A DNA stretch of 36,728 nt from Haplomitrium mnioides (taxonomy: Eukaryota > Marchantiophyta > Haplomitriopsida > Calobryales). Both the position numbers and the translations under genes were made by a program. The stretch is from assembly GCA_049999725.1 (NCBI GenBank), contig JBNGIS010019208.1, positions 1-36,728 on the forward strand, read 5' to 3'. The notes beneath the pieces are model-generated. The model was given only the letters and a program-made list of their open reading frames with translations, searched no databases and had not been told where the DNA came from. The first letter of the stretch is position 1, and each line of letters begins with the position of its first letter. Below are positions 1-10,200 of this stretch, one piece after another.

Positions 1-300
1 GTAGTTGGTACCTGTGATTCCAAAACCAGTGCTATTCCTACAATTGTAATTCTAGATCCTAAGTAACTTTTCTACTTTGAATATAATAAAAATGTTTTTA
101 AACTAAATCCTATAAAAGTCTTGGTTGAATTTCTGAGAATCTTTCGTTTGGACAGTGTCCATTGTTTGCCAATTCCGCCATTTGCTTGCTTGCTTTCTTC
201 ATTTTCCTCGATTTTGTCTTCCTTTGTCTCTCCTTGCATGCATCTGTAGCTCCCCTCCTGGATCCTAACACTCTTTAACTTACAACAAACATTAATCAAA
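1..300. other. Non-coding stretch upstream of the copia remnant
   Basis: No frame is open across this stretch; the frame leading into the copia polyprotein is closed by TAA at 64-66. From about 100 to 270 the + strand is strongly pyrimidine-rich (runs of TTGCTTGCTTGC and TTTTCCTCG type). A full Ty1/copia element would have the integrase core here, and I see none of its catalytic motifs. Either the 5' part of the element was lost or replaced, or it diverged beyond recognition. A minus-strand open frame at 72-509 overlaps real polyprotein sequence and is taken as a shadow. Confidence 0.5.
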
Positions 301-2869
301 ATGCCAGACGCATTCAATGACATAGCCAGCCTCACTAAATCACATATTGAGGCAGCAAATGCTCCTGCCAGACTACAAAAAGACTCAACTGCAGCAACAG
401 AGATTGCACCTAAAGCCAAAAGAGGCAGACCATTAGGCTCCAAAAATAAGCCGAAAACAACAACACCTTTACTGAGCATCCCTATAATACAACAACATTC
501 AAACTTCATACAAGAAACAATTCATACGCAGCCAATACCAAAAAATGATGAAATCGCGATTGACTACACATTTACTGGTCATATCTGGAAATGTGACCAA
601 ACCAATATGGACAACATGTTTGCCTATTCAGTATCCCAGACTATAGACAATACCATTCCCGATCCAATATCAGTACAAGATGCAAAATCCAAGACGGATT
701 GGCCACAATGGGAACAAGCCATACACTCAGAACTGGACTCCCTCATAAACTGACAAGTATTTGGATCAGTCATACCTGCCACACCATACATGAACTTGAT
801 AGACTACAAGTTTATATTTGTCAAGAAGAGAAATGCAAAAGGAGAAGTCACGAGATACAAGGCAAGACTAGTCGCAAAAGGATACACTCAAATCCCTAGA
901 CGAGACTACAATCTGACATACTCACCAGTCATGGATACAATCACATATAGATATATGATAGCATTTGCAATCCAACGCCATCTCACCATGCATATCATGG
1001 ATGTTATTACTGCATACTTATATGGCATACTTGACACTCAAATTTTTATGAAAGCACCCCCTGAACTCATCTCCAGGATATCATTCCACATTGAGGGGGA
1101 GAAGCAAATAAATGAGGTTGGACCTTTTGTCCCTCATGGCCAGAAATATGAACGTGGACCTTTTGCCCCTCATGGCCAGAAATATGAAAGTGGACCTTGT
1201 CCCTCGAGGCCAGCAATATCAAAATGGACCGTTTGTCCTACACGACAAGAAAAGGGAGAGTAGACCTTTTGTCACTCACAACCAAACTGGTAAACAGAGA
1301 CCTTTTGTCTCCCAAGGCCAAAATTCTACAGATGGACCTACAGTCCAAAGAGGATACACAAGCCTGATGACAAAACAAGGACCTTATGTCCTTATGACAA
1401 AAACAAAATGCCAGGCTATGAATGACATGTTGCAAACAACAACAAACAGATCATGTATGAGGCCAGCCAACTTGCTGAGCACGCATGACAACAATGGACC
1501 TTCAGTCCCCACAAATGATCTGCAAAACATGCAACAGTATACTGGGCCTTTAGTCCAGCCAGAAAAGAAGATGTACAATAAACATCAACAGGGACCTTTA
1601 GTCCCACATCGCCCAAACAAAGGCATACAAGTGGCAGGGACATCTATGGCAACAAATGGGATATCATCAAAAATATCAGACCAGAAGATGGCTGTACAAG
1701 TCCTGCGATCAATGTACGGACTTAAACAGAGCAGTAGAAACTGGTATCAAAGATTCAAATCAGAAATGATGACCCTAAACTTTACAAATGAGTACATTGC
1801 ACCATGTCTCTTTATGAAACAGGAAAATCTTGAATACGTCATAGTGGCTATATATGTAGATGAAATTAACATCTTTGGCACACCACGACTGGCCAAAGAC
1901 ACCATTGAGAAACTGAAAGACATATTCGAAATGCGAGACATTGGCAAACCTGATTTCTACTTGGGAATACAGTTTGAACATCTACAAGATGGGATACTAA
2001 TCCATCAATCCACTTACACATCCAGAATCCTTAAACAGTTCAACATAGATAAAGCTCAGCCAATGAGCACTCCAATGGAAATCAGATCATCAGACTCCAT
2101 GAGAGACATGTTCTCAAAAAGAAAGGAAACATAACCAACACTGGGATCTGAAAAACCATACCTTTCAGCAATATGGGCACTGATGTACCTTGCAAATCAA
2201 ACAAGGCTAGACATAGCTTTTGCCGTGAACTTGCTAGCAAGACACAGTTCCCAACCCACTATACGACATTGGAACGGCATCAAAAGGATTTTCAGGTACC
2301 TTCAAGGAACCACAAACATGGGAATGTTCTTCCCGAAAAATGTAGAACATGACATTATAGGATATGCTGATGCAGGATACTTATCTGACCCCGACGACAG
2401 CAAGTCTCAAACAGGATATGTATTCCTTAAAGGGGGCACAGCAATATCATGGAAGAGCACAAAACAAACTATTACTACCACATCTACAAACCATGCTGAG
2501 ATAATAGCTCTGTATAAGGCAAGTAGAGAATGTATTTGGTTGCGCCAACTCATTGACCATATCAACTCCAACACAGACCAACCTCTCATCCAAGAACCTA
2601 CAACTATATTTGAAGATAACAGGCTATGTGTTGACCAAATCGCCCAAGGATTCATCAAGGGTGATAGAATAAAACACATAGCTCCAAAATTTTTCTATAC
2701 TCATGAACAACATAATGACAAGATCAAGGTACAATGGATACCTAGTAAACAAAACACATCTGATATGTTCACAAAACCTCTACCCCCTGCTCTACACAAA
2801 GAACACACAGAGGGTATTGGTCTTAGAAAATTGTCATACATAATCTCATCATCATATCTGAAACTCTGA
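301..2869 (+). pseudogene. Ty1/copia polyprotein fragment: integrase tail, reverse transcriptase, RNase H
   Basis: A copia-type pol remnant that would copy element RNA into DNA in cytoplasmic particles. Domain order seen: basic AT-hook-like linker KRGRPLGSKNK (near 420-450); the block DWPQWEQAIHSELDSL (near 700-745); RT fingers with VTRYKARLVAKGYTQ (843-890); motif A, MDVITAYLYG (near 996-1025); a long repeat insertion (1112-1606); SMYGLKQSSRNWYQRF (near 1710-1755); the RT active-site box YVDE at 1853-1864; then RNase H with GYADAGY, the HAE box, FEDN and SDMFTKPLP. The family norm at the active site is YVDD, so the second Asp is Glu here. Breaks: TGA at 751-753 where the family usually has a sense codon just before QVFGSV, a 2-bp deletion near 1196-1199 that shifts frame, and TAA at 2132-2134. 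The start at 301 is only the first ATG of the frame; gag, protease and integrase core are missing. The element is dead but recognisable. Confidence 0.93.
1112..1606 (+). repeat. In-frame 36-bp (12-codon) repeat inside the RT, with GGAC-N5-GTCC hairpins
   Basis: Between the RT block FMKAPPEL and the block SMYGLKQSSRNWY, where copia RTs normally have a few tens of residues, there are about 200. The insertion repeats a Gly-Pro-x-Val unit (GPFVPHGQKYE and drifted forms). Repeat starts are at 1120, 1156, 1192, 1226, 1262, 1298, 1334, 1379, 1496, 1544 and 1592. Spacings are 36, 36, 34, 36, 36, 36, 45, 117, 48 and 48, so all are multiples of three except the one holding the 2-bp deletion. At DNA level most units form a small inverted repeat, GGAC-N5-GTCC, with a variable loop. 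The 1542-1558 copy extends to six pairs (CTGGGC/GTCCAG, one G-T pair), and 1297-1311 has GAGAC/GTCTC. Confidence 0.85.
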
Positions 2870-2911
2870 CCTGTTGTCAAATATTCCAGATTTATGAGTT
2901 GTACTTCTTGA

Positions 2912-2966
<55 letters not shown>

Positions 2967-3271
2967 ATGCTGACCACAGAATTATTTACAGTTGTGTTAT
3001 AGTGCAGCTATTCAAAAACAGATTTGTGATCTCGTGGAGCATATCAGATTCACGACCAGAGGAGAACACAATAGATAGAGGAGAACTGCCTACACGACAT
3101 CATCATTTTATGATCTTTGGATAGTTTTTGAACATCATACAGATTTTTCATACATTTATTTTATTAAATACTTTATATGTGGTAGCACTCTTTCCCTCAG
3201 AAGAAAGCAGGAGGGTTTTAATGAGACTACACATATAAGAAGTATATAGGACATCACTAGTCTATAAGTGT
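2870..3271 (+). other. 3' non-coding region of the copia element
   Basis: Between the RNase H stop and the polypurine tract lie about 400 bp with no coding potential, including the AT microsatellite listed separately. Position between pol and PPT makes this the element's 3' untranslated internal region. Nothing else is recognisable. Confidence 0.6.
2915..2964. repeat. (AT)25 microsatellite
   Basis: Fifty bases of uninterrupted AT dinucleotides within the copia 3' non-coding region. Likely length-polymorphic and prone to sequencing or assembly slippage. Confidence 0.99.
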
Positions 3272-3297
3272 GGCTGATTATAGGAGAAGAATCAGCC
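3272..3297 (+). other. Perfect 8-bp hairpin next to the polypurine tract
   Basis: GGCTGATT (3272-3279) and AATCAGCC (3290-3297) are exact reverse complements around a 10-base loop. The right arm ends one base before the polypurine tract. In the element RNA this would be a stable stem directly upstream of the plus-strand primer. Confidence 0.75.
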
Positions 3298-3306
3298 AAA
3301 GGAGAG
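3298..3306 (+). other. Polypurine tract of the copia element
   Basis: AAAGGAGAG is followed directly by TGTT, the start of the presumed LTR. This is the expected position and composition of the plus-strand priming site of an LTR retrotransposon. Confidence 0.7.
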
Positions 3307-3464
3307 TGTTATAGGATAACAGTGACACTCCTATATATAGAATGGATGTGCAGATAAGAGGGACATTTATCCCTCTCATCACTATTGATCAGTACATGAA
3401 GAAAGGTTGTGCGGAGCGGCTGTTCTCTCTACCTCTCTCTCTATGTGACATGCATGCTACAACA
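3307..3464 (+). repeat. 3' LTR of the copia element (short)
   Basis: Starts TGTTATAG after the polypurine tract and ends CTACAACA, giving matching TGTT/AACA termini. About 158 bp, which is short for a copia LTR. It contains a TATA-like box. The first 15 bases form a perfect TGTTAT-AGG-ATAACA inverted repeat. The 5' LTR is outside the window, so the boundaries rest on termini and PPT only. The satellite array begins at 3468, so the right end of the element abuts or lies within the array. Confidence 0.65.
3332..3340 (+). promoter_or_regulatory. TATA-like box in the copia LTR
   Basis: TATATATAG lies 25 bases into the presumed LTR, a usual arrangement for a short U3 promoter. The pyrimidine-rich stretch at 3420-3445 could hold the transcript start. 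No experimental support. Confidence 0.45.
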
Positions 3465-3467
3465 CAC

Positions 3468-5031
3468 GGGACTAACTAGAAGCTTGTCTTCTAGCCAAGA
3501 GGAAGGAATGGCTTAAAATAAAGATAGAAGACCAAGGGACTTACTAGAAATATTTCTTCTAGTTAATAGCAAGGAATTGCACAAAAAAAAGATAGAATAC
3601 CAAGGGACTTACTAGAAACCTTTCTTCTAGCCAACGGCAAGGAATGGTGTAAAATAAAGACAGAAGACCAAGGGACTTATTAGAGACTTGTCTTCTAACC
3701 AAGAGCAAGGAATGGCGTGAAATGAAGATAGAAGACCAAGGGACTTTCTAGAAACCTGTCTTCTAGACAAGAGCAAGGAATGGCGTAAAATAAAGATAGA
3801 AGACCAATGGACTCACTAGAAAATTGCCCTCTAGCCAAGAGCAAGTAATTGTGTAAAATGAAGATAGAAGACCAAGGGATTTACAAAAAACTTGTCTTCT
3901 ATCGAAGAGCAAGGAATGGCATGAAACAAAGACAGAAGATCAAGGGACTTACTAGAAACTTGTCTTCTAGCCAAGAGCAAGGAATGGTGTAAAATGAAGA
4001 TAGAAGACCAATGGACTTACTGGAAACATATCTTCAAGCCAAGAGCAATGAATGGCATAAAATAAAGACAGAAGACATAGGGACTTACTAGAAACTTGTC
4101 TTCTAGCCAAGAGCAAGAAATGGCATAAAATAAAGACAAAAGACCAAGGGACTTACTAGAAACTTGTCTTCTAGCCAAGAGCAAAGAATGGCGTAAAATA
4201 AAGATAGAAGACCAAGGGACTTACTAGAAACTGGTCTTCTACCCAAGAGCAAGGAATGGCGTAAAATAAAGATAGAAGACGAAAGGATTTACTAGAAATC
4301 TTTCCTCTAGCCAAGAGCAAGGAATTGCGCAAAATAAAGATAGAATACCAAGGGACTTACTTGAAACCTTTCTTCTAGCCAACGGCAAGGAATGGTGTAA
4401 AATAAACATAGAAGACCAAGGGACTTGCTAGACACTTGTATTCTAGCCAAGAGCAAAGAATGGCGTAAAATGAAGATAGAAGACTAAGCGACTTACTAGA
4501 AACTTGTCTTCTAGCCAAGAGCAAGGAATGGTGTAAAATAAAGACAGAAGACCAAGGGACTTACTAGAAATAGGTTTCCTAGCCCAGAGCAAGAAATGGC
4601 GCAAAATAAAGACAGAAGACCAAGGGGCTTACTAGAAACATGTCTTCTAGCCAAGAGCAAGGAATGGAGTAAAATAAAGATAGAAGACCAATGGACTTAC
4701 TAGAAACTTGTCCTCTAGCCAAGAGCAAGGAATTGTGTAAAATGAAGATAGAAGACCAAGTGACTTACCAAAAACTTGTCTTCTATCGAAGAGCAAGGAA
4801 TGGCATGAAATAAAGACAGAAGATCAAGGGACTTACTAGAAACCTTTCTTCTAGCCAAGAGTAAGGAACGGCGTAAAATGAAGATAGAAGACCAAGGGAC
4901 TTACTAGAAACATATCTTCTAGCCAAGAGCAACGAATGGCCTAAACAAAAGACAGAAGACCAAGGGACTTACCAGAAACTTGTCCTCTAGCAAAAAGAAA
5001 AAAATGGCATAAAATAAAGACAAAACACCAA
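3468..5031. repeat. Higher-order block 1 of the satellite (23 units, 1564 bp)
   Basis: Begins with the variant GGGACTAACTAGAAGC. Diagnostic unit variants recur exactly 1564 bp later: the TTCTATCGAAGAGC variant (ATCGAA at 3901 and 4785) reappears at 5465 and 6349, and the CCAACGGC-type variant at 3631 and 4379 reappears at 5195 and 5943. 1564 equals 23 x 68. Inside the block the markers are 13 and 11 units apart, suggesting an older duplication of 10-13 units. Confidence 0.88.
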
Positions 5032-6595
5032 GGGACTAACTAGAAGCTTGTCTTCTAGCCAAGAGGAAGGAATGGCGTAAAATAAAGACAGAAGACCAAG
5101 GGACTTACTAGAAATCTTTCTTCTAGCCAAGAGCAAGGAATTGTGCAAAATAAAGATAGAATATCAAGGGACTTACTAGAAACCTTTCTTCTAGCCAACG
5201 ACAAGGAATGGTGTAAAATAAAGACAGAAGACCAAGGGACTTACTAGGGACTTGTCTTCTAGCCAAGAGCAAAGACATGCGTAAAATGAAGATAGAAGAC
5301 CAACAGACTTACTAGAAACATGTCTTCTAGCCAAGAGCAAGGAATGGCGTAAGATAAAGATAGAAGACCAATGGACTCACAAGAGACTTGGCCTCTAGCC
5401 AAGAGCAAGGAATTGTGTAAAATGAAGATAGAAGACCAAGGGATTTACAAAAAACTTGTCTTCTATCGAAGAGCAAGGAATGGCATGAAACAAAGACAGA
5501 AGATCAAGGGACTTACTAGAAACTTGTCTTCTAGCCAAGAGCAAGAAATGGCGTAAAATGAAGATAGAAGACCGATGGATTTACTGGAAACATATCTTCA
5601 AGCCAAGAGCAATGAATGGCATAAAATAAAGACAGAAGACATAGGGACTTACTAGAAACTTGTCTTCTAGCCAAGAGCAAGAAATGGCATAAAATAAAGA
5701 CAAAAGACCAAGGGACTTACTAGAAACTTGTCTTCTAGCCAAGAGCAAAGAATGGCGTAAAATAAAGACAGAAGACCAAGGGACTTACTAGAAACTTGTC
5801 TTCTACCCAAGAGCAAGGAATGGCGTAAAATGAAGATAGAAGACGAAAGGATTTACTAGAAATCTTTCCTTTAGCCAAGAGCAAGGAATTGCGCAAAATA
5901 AAGATAGAATACCAAGGAACTTACTAGAAACCTTTCTTCTAGCCAACGGCAAGGAATGGTGTAAAATGAACACAGAAGACCAAGGGACTTACTAGAGACT
6001 TGTATTCTAGCCAAGAGCAAGGAATGGCGTAAAATGAAGATAGAAGACTAAGCGACTTACTAGAAACTTGTCTTCTAGCCAAGAGCAGGGAATGGTGTAA
6101 AATAAAGACAGAAGACCAAGGGACTTACTAGAAACAGGTTTTCTAGCCCAGAGCAAGAAATGGTGCAAAACAAAGACAGAAGACCAAGGGACTTACTAGA
6201 AACATGTCTTCTAGCCAAGACCAAGGAATGCCGTAAAATAAAGATAGAAGACCAATGGACTTACTAGAAACTTGTCCTCTAGCCAAGAGCAAGGAATTCT
6301 GTAAAATGAAGATCGAAGACTAAGTGACTAACCAAAAACTTGTCTTCTATCGAAGAGCAAGGAATGGCATGAAACAAAGACAGAAGATCAAGGGACTTAC
6401 TAGAAACTTGTCTTCTAGCCAAGAGCAAGGAATGGCGTAAAATGAAAATAGAAGACCAAGGGACTTACTGGAAACATATTTTCTTGCCAAGAGCAACAAG
6501 TGGCGTAAAATAAAGACAGAGCACATAGGGATTTACTAGAAACTTGTCTTCTAGCCAAGAGCAAAAAACGGCATAAAATAAAGACAAAAGACCAA
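5032..6595. repeat. Higher-order block 2 of the satellite (23 units, 1564 bp)
   Basis: Starts with the same GGGACTAACTAGAAGC variant at 5032 and matches block 1 unit for unit. Corresponding stretches such as 3801-4090 and 5365-5654 differ at only a handful of bases, far less than neighbouring units differ from each other. That is the hallmark of amplification as a multi-unit block. Confidence 0.88.
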
Positions 6596-7207
6596 GGGAC
6601 TAACTAGAAACTTGTCTTCTAGCCAAGAGGAACGAATGGCATAAAAGAAAGACAGAAGACCAAGGGACTTACTAGAAATTTGTCTTCTAGCCAAGAGCAA
6701 GGAATGGTGTATAATAAAAACAGAAGACCAAGGGACTTACTAGAAACTTGTTTTCTAGCCTAGAGCAAGGAATGGCGCAAAATAAAGACAGAAGACCAAG
6801 GGACTTACTAGAAACATGTCTTCTAGCCAAGAGCAAGGAATGGCGTAAAATAAAGATAGAAGACCAATGGACTTACTAGAAACTTGTCCTCTAGCCAAGA
6901 GCAAGGAATTGTGTAAAATAAAGATAGAAGACCAAGTGACTTACCAAAAACTTGTCTTCTATCGAAGAGCAAGGAATGGCATGAAATTAACACAGAAGAT
7001 CAAGGGACTTACTAGAAACCTTTCTTCTAGCCAAGAGCAAGGAATGGCGTAAAATGAAGATAGAAGACCAAGGGACTTACTAGACACATATCTTCTAGCC
7101 AAGAGCAACGAATGGCGTAAAATAAAGATAGAACACCAAGTGACTTACCAGAAACTTGTCTTCTAGCCAAAAGCAAGAAATGGCATAAAATAAAGTCAAA
7201 AGACCAA
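6596..7207. repeat. Higher-order block 3, shortened to 9 units
   Basis: Opens with the block-start variant at 6596. The single TTCTATCGAA unit (ATCGAA at 6961) resembles the second such unit of blocks 1 and 2. It is followed, as in those blocks, 247 bp later by the next block start (7208). The block is 612 bp, 952 bp less than the full block, or exactly 14 units. This is a clean unit-register deletion by unequal exchange. Confidence 0.8.
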
Positions 7208-10200
7208 GGGACTAACTAGAAGGTTGTCTTCTAGCCAAGAGCAAGAAATGGCATAAAATAAAGACAAAAGACCAAGGGACTAACTAGAAATTTGTCTTCT
7301 AGCGAAGAGGAAGGAATGGCGTAAAAGAAACAAAGAAGACCAAGGGACTTACTAGAAACTTGTCTTCTAGCGAAGAGCAAGGAATGGCGTAAAATAAGGA
7401 CAGAAGACCAAGGGACTTACTAGAAACTTGTTCTCTAGCCCAGAGCAAGGAATGGCGCAAAATAAAGACAGAAGACCAAGGGACTTACTAGAAATCTTTC
7501 TTCTATCCAAGAGCAAGAAATGGTGTAAAATAAAGACAAAAGACCAAGGGACTAACTAGAAACTTGTCTTCTAGCCAAGAGGAAGGAATGGTGTGAAATA
7601 AAGAGAGAAGACCAGGGGACCTACTAGAAACCTGTCTTCTAGCCAAGAGAAAAGAATGGCGTAAAATAAAGACAATAGACCAAGGGACTTACTAGAAACT
7701 TGTCTTCTAGCCAAGAGCAAGGAATGGAGTAAAATAAAGTGAGGAGATCAAGGGACTTACTAGAAACCTATCTTCTAGCCAAGTGCAAGGAACGGCGTAA
7801 AATAAAGACAAAAGACCAACACACTTACTAGAGAACTGTGTTCTATCCAAGAGTAAGGAATGGCGTAAAATAAAGACAGAAGACCAACGGACTTACAAGA
7901 AACCTGTCTTCTAGCTACGAGCAAGGAATGGCATAAAATAAAGACACAAGACCAAGGGACTTACTAGAAACTTGTCTTCTAGCCAAGAGCAAGGAATGGC
8001 ATAAAATAAGACAGAAGACCAAGGGAGTTACTAGAAACTTGTATTCTACCCAAGAGCAAGGATTGGTGTAAAACAAAGATAGAAGACCAAGGAACTTACT
8101 AGAAATCTTTCTTCTAGCCAGGAGCAAGGAATTGCGCAAAATAAAGATAGAAGACCAAGGGACTTACTAGAAACCTTTGTTATAGCCAATGGCAAGCAAT
8201 GGCGTAAAATAAAGAAAGAAGACCAAGGGACTTACTAGAGACTTGTCTTCTAGCCAAGAGCAAGGAATGGCGTAAAATAAAGATAGAAGACCAATGGACT
8301 TACTAGAAACTTGTCCTCTAGCCAAGCGCAAGGAATTGTGTAAAATGAAAATAGAAGACCAAGTAACTTACCAAAAACTTGTCCTCTATCGAAGAGCAAG
8401 AAATGGCATGAAATAAAGACAGAAGATCAAGGAACTTACTAGAAACCTGTCTTCTAGCCAAGAGCAAGGAATGGTGTAAAATGAAGATAGAAGACCAAGG
8501 CACTTAATGGAAACATATCTTTTAGCCAAGAGCAATGAATGGCATGAAATAAAGACAGAAGACCAAGGGACTAACTAGAAACTTGTCTTCTAGCCAAGAG
8601 CAAGAAACGGTATAAAATAAAGACAAAATACCAAGGGACTAACTAGACACTTGTCTTCTAGCCAAGAGGAAGGAATGGCGTAAAATAAAGACAGAAGACC
8701 AAGGGACTTACTAGAAACTTGTCTTCTAGCCAAGAGCAAGGAATGGCAAAAAGTAAAGACAGAAGACCAAGGTGCTTATTAGAAACATTTTTTCTAGCCA
8801 AGAGCAAGGAATGGCGAAAAATAAAGACAGAAGACCAAAGGACTTACTAGAAACATGTCTTCTAGCCAAGAGCAAGGAATGGCATAAAATAAAAATAGAA
8901 GACCAAGGGACTTACTAGAAACTTGTCTTCTAGCCAAGAGCAACGAAGGTGGTAAAATAAAGAGAGAAAATCAAGGGACTTACTAGAAACCTGTCTTCTA
9001 GCCAAGTGCAAGGAATGGCGTAAAATAAAGACATAAGACTAACGGACTTACTAGAAACATGTCTTTTAGCGAAGAGCAAGGAATGGCGTAAAATAAAGAT
9101 AGAAGACCAAAGGACTTACTAGAAATCTTTCTTCTAGCCAAGAGCAAGGATTTGCGCAAAATAAAGATAGAACAACAAGGGACTTTTTATAAGGCTTTCC
9201 TTCAGCCAACGGCAAGGAATGGTGTAAAATAAAGACAGAAGACTAAGGGACTTACTAGAGACTTGTCTTCTAGCCAAGAGCAAGGAATGGCGTAAATTGA
9301 AGATAGAAGACCAAGGGACTTTCTAGAAACATGTCTTCTAGCCAAGAGCAAGGAATGGCATCAAATAAAGATAGAAGACCAATGGACTCACTAGAAACTT
9401 GGCCTCTAGCCAAGAGGAAGGAATTGTGTAAAATGAAGATAGAAGACCAATGGGACTTGCCAAAAACTTGTCATCTATCGAAAAGCAAGGAATGGCATGA
9501 TATAAAGTTAGAAGATCAAGGGACTTACTAGAAACTTGTCTTCTAGTCAAGAGCAAGGAAAGGCGTAAAATGAAGATAGAAGACCAAGGGACTTATGGGA
9601 AACATATCTTCTAGCCAAGAGAACCAAATGGCGTAAAATGAAGAGAGAAGATCAAGGGACTAACTAGAAACTTGTCTTCTAGCCAAGAGCAAGAAAATGG
9701 CATAAAACAAAGACAAAAGACCAAGGGACTAACTAGAAACTTGTCTTCTAGCCAAGAAGAAGGAATGGCGTAAAATAAAGACAGAAGACCAAGGGAATTA
9801 CTAGAAACTTGTCTTCTAGCCAAGAGTAAGGAATGGTGTAAAATAAAGACAAAAGACCAAGGGACTTACTAGAAACTTGTTTTCTAGCCAAGAGCAAGGA
9901 ATGGTGCAAAATAAAGACAGAGGACCAAGGGACTTACTAGAAATCTGTCTTCTAGCCAAGAGCAAGGAATGGCATAAAGTAAAGACAGAGGACCAAAGGA
10001 CTTACTAGAAATCTGTTTTCTATCCAAGAGCAAGGAATGGCATAAAGTAAAGACAGAAGACCATGGGACTTACTAGAAAGTTATGTTCTAGCCAAGAGCA
10101 AGGAATGGCGTAAAATAAAGAGAGAAGACTAAGGGACTTACTAGAAACGTGTCTTCTAGCCAAAAGCAAAGAATGGCATAAAATAAGGACAGAAGACCAA

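Noticed and set aside
72-509. 145-codon minus-strand open frame
   Set aside because: Lies antisense to the copia integrase/linker region, which has clear family motifs on the + strand; no domain of its own.
2915-2964. AT run as a replication origin or matrix attachment site
   Set aside because: A simple microsatellite is sufficient explanation; no other supporting elements.
5371-9823. Open frames of 60-78 codons on both strands in the satellite
   Set aside because: They are translations of the 68-bp unit in successive frames, recur with the repeat, and resemble no protein family.
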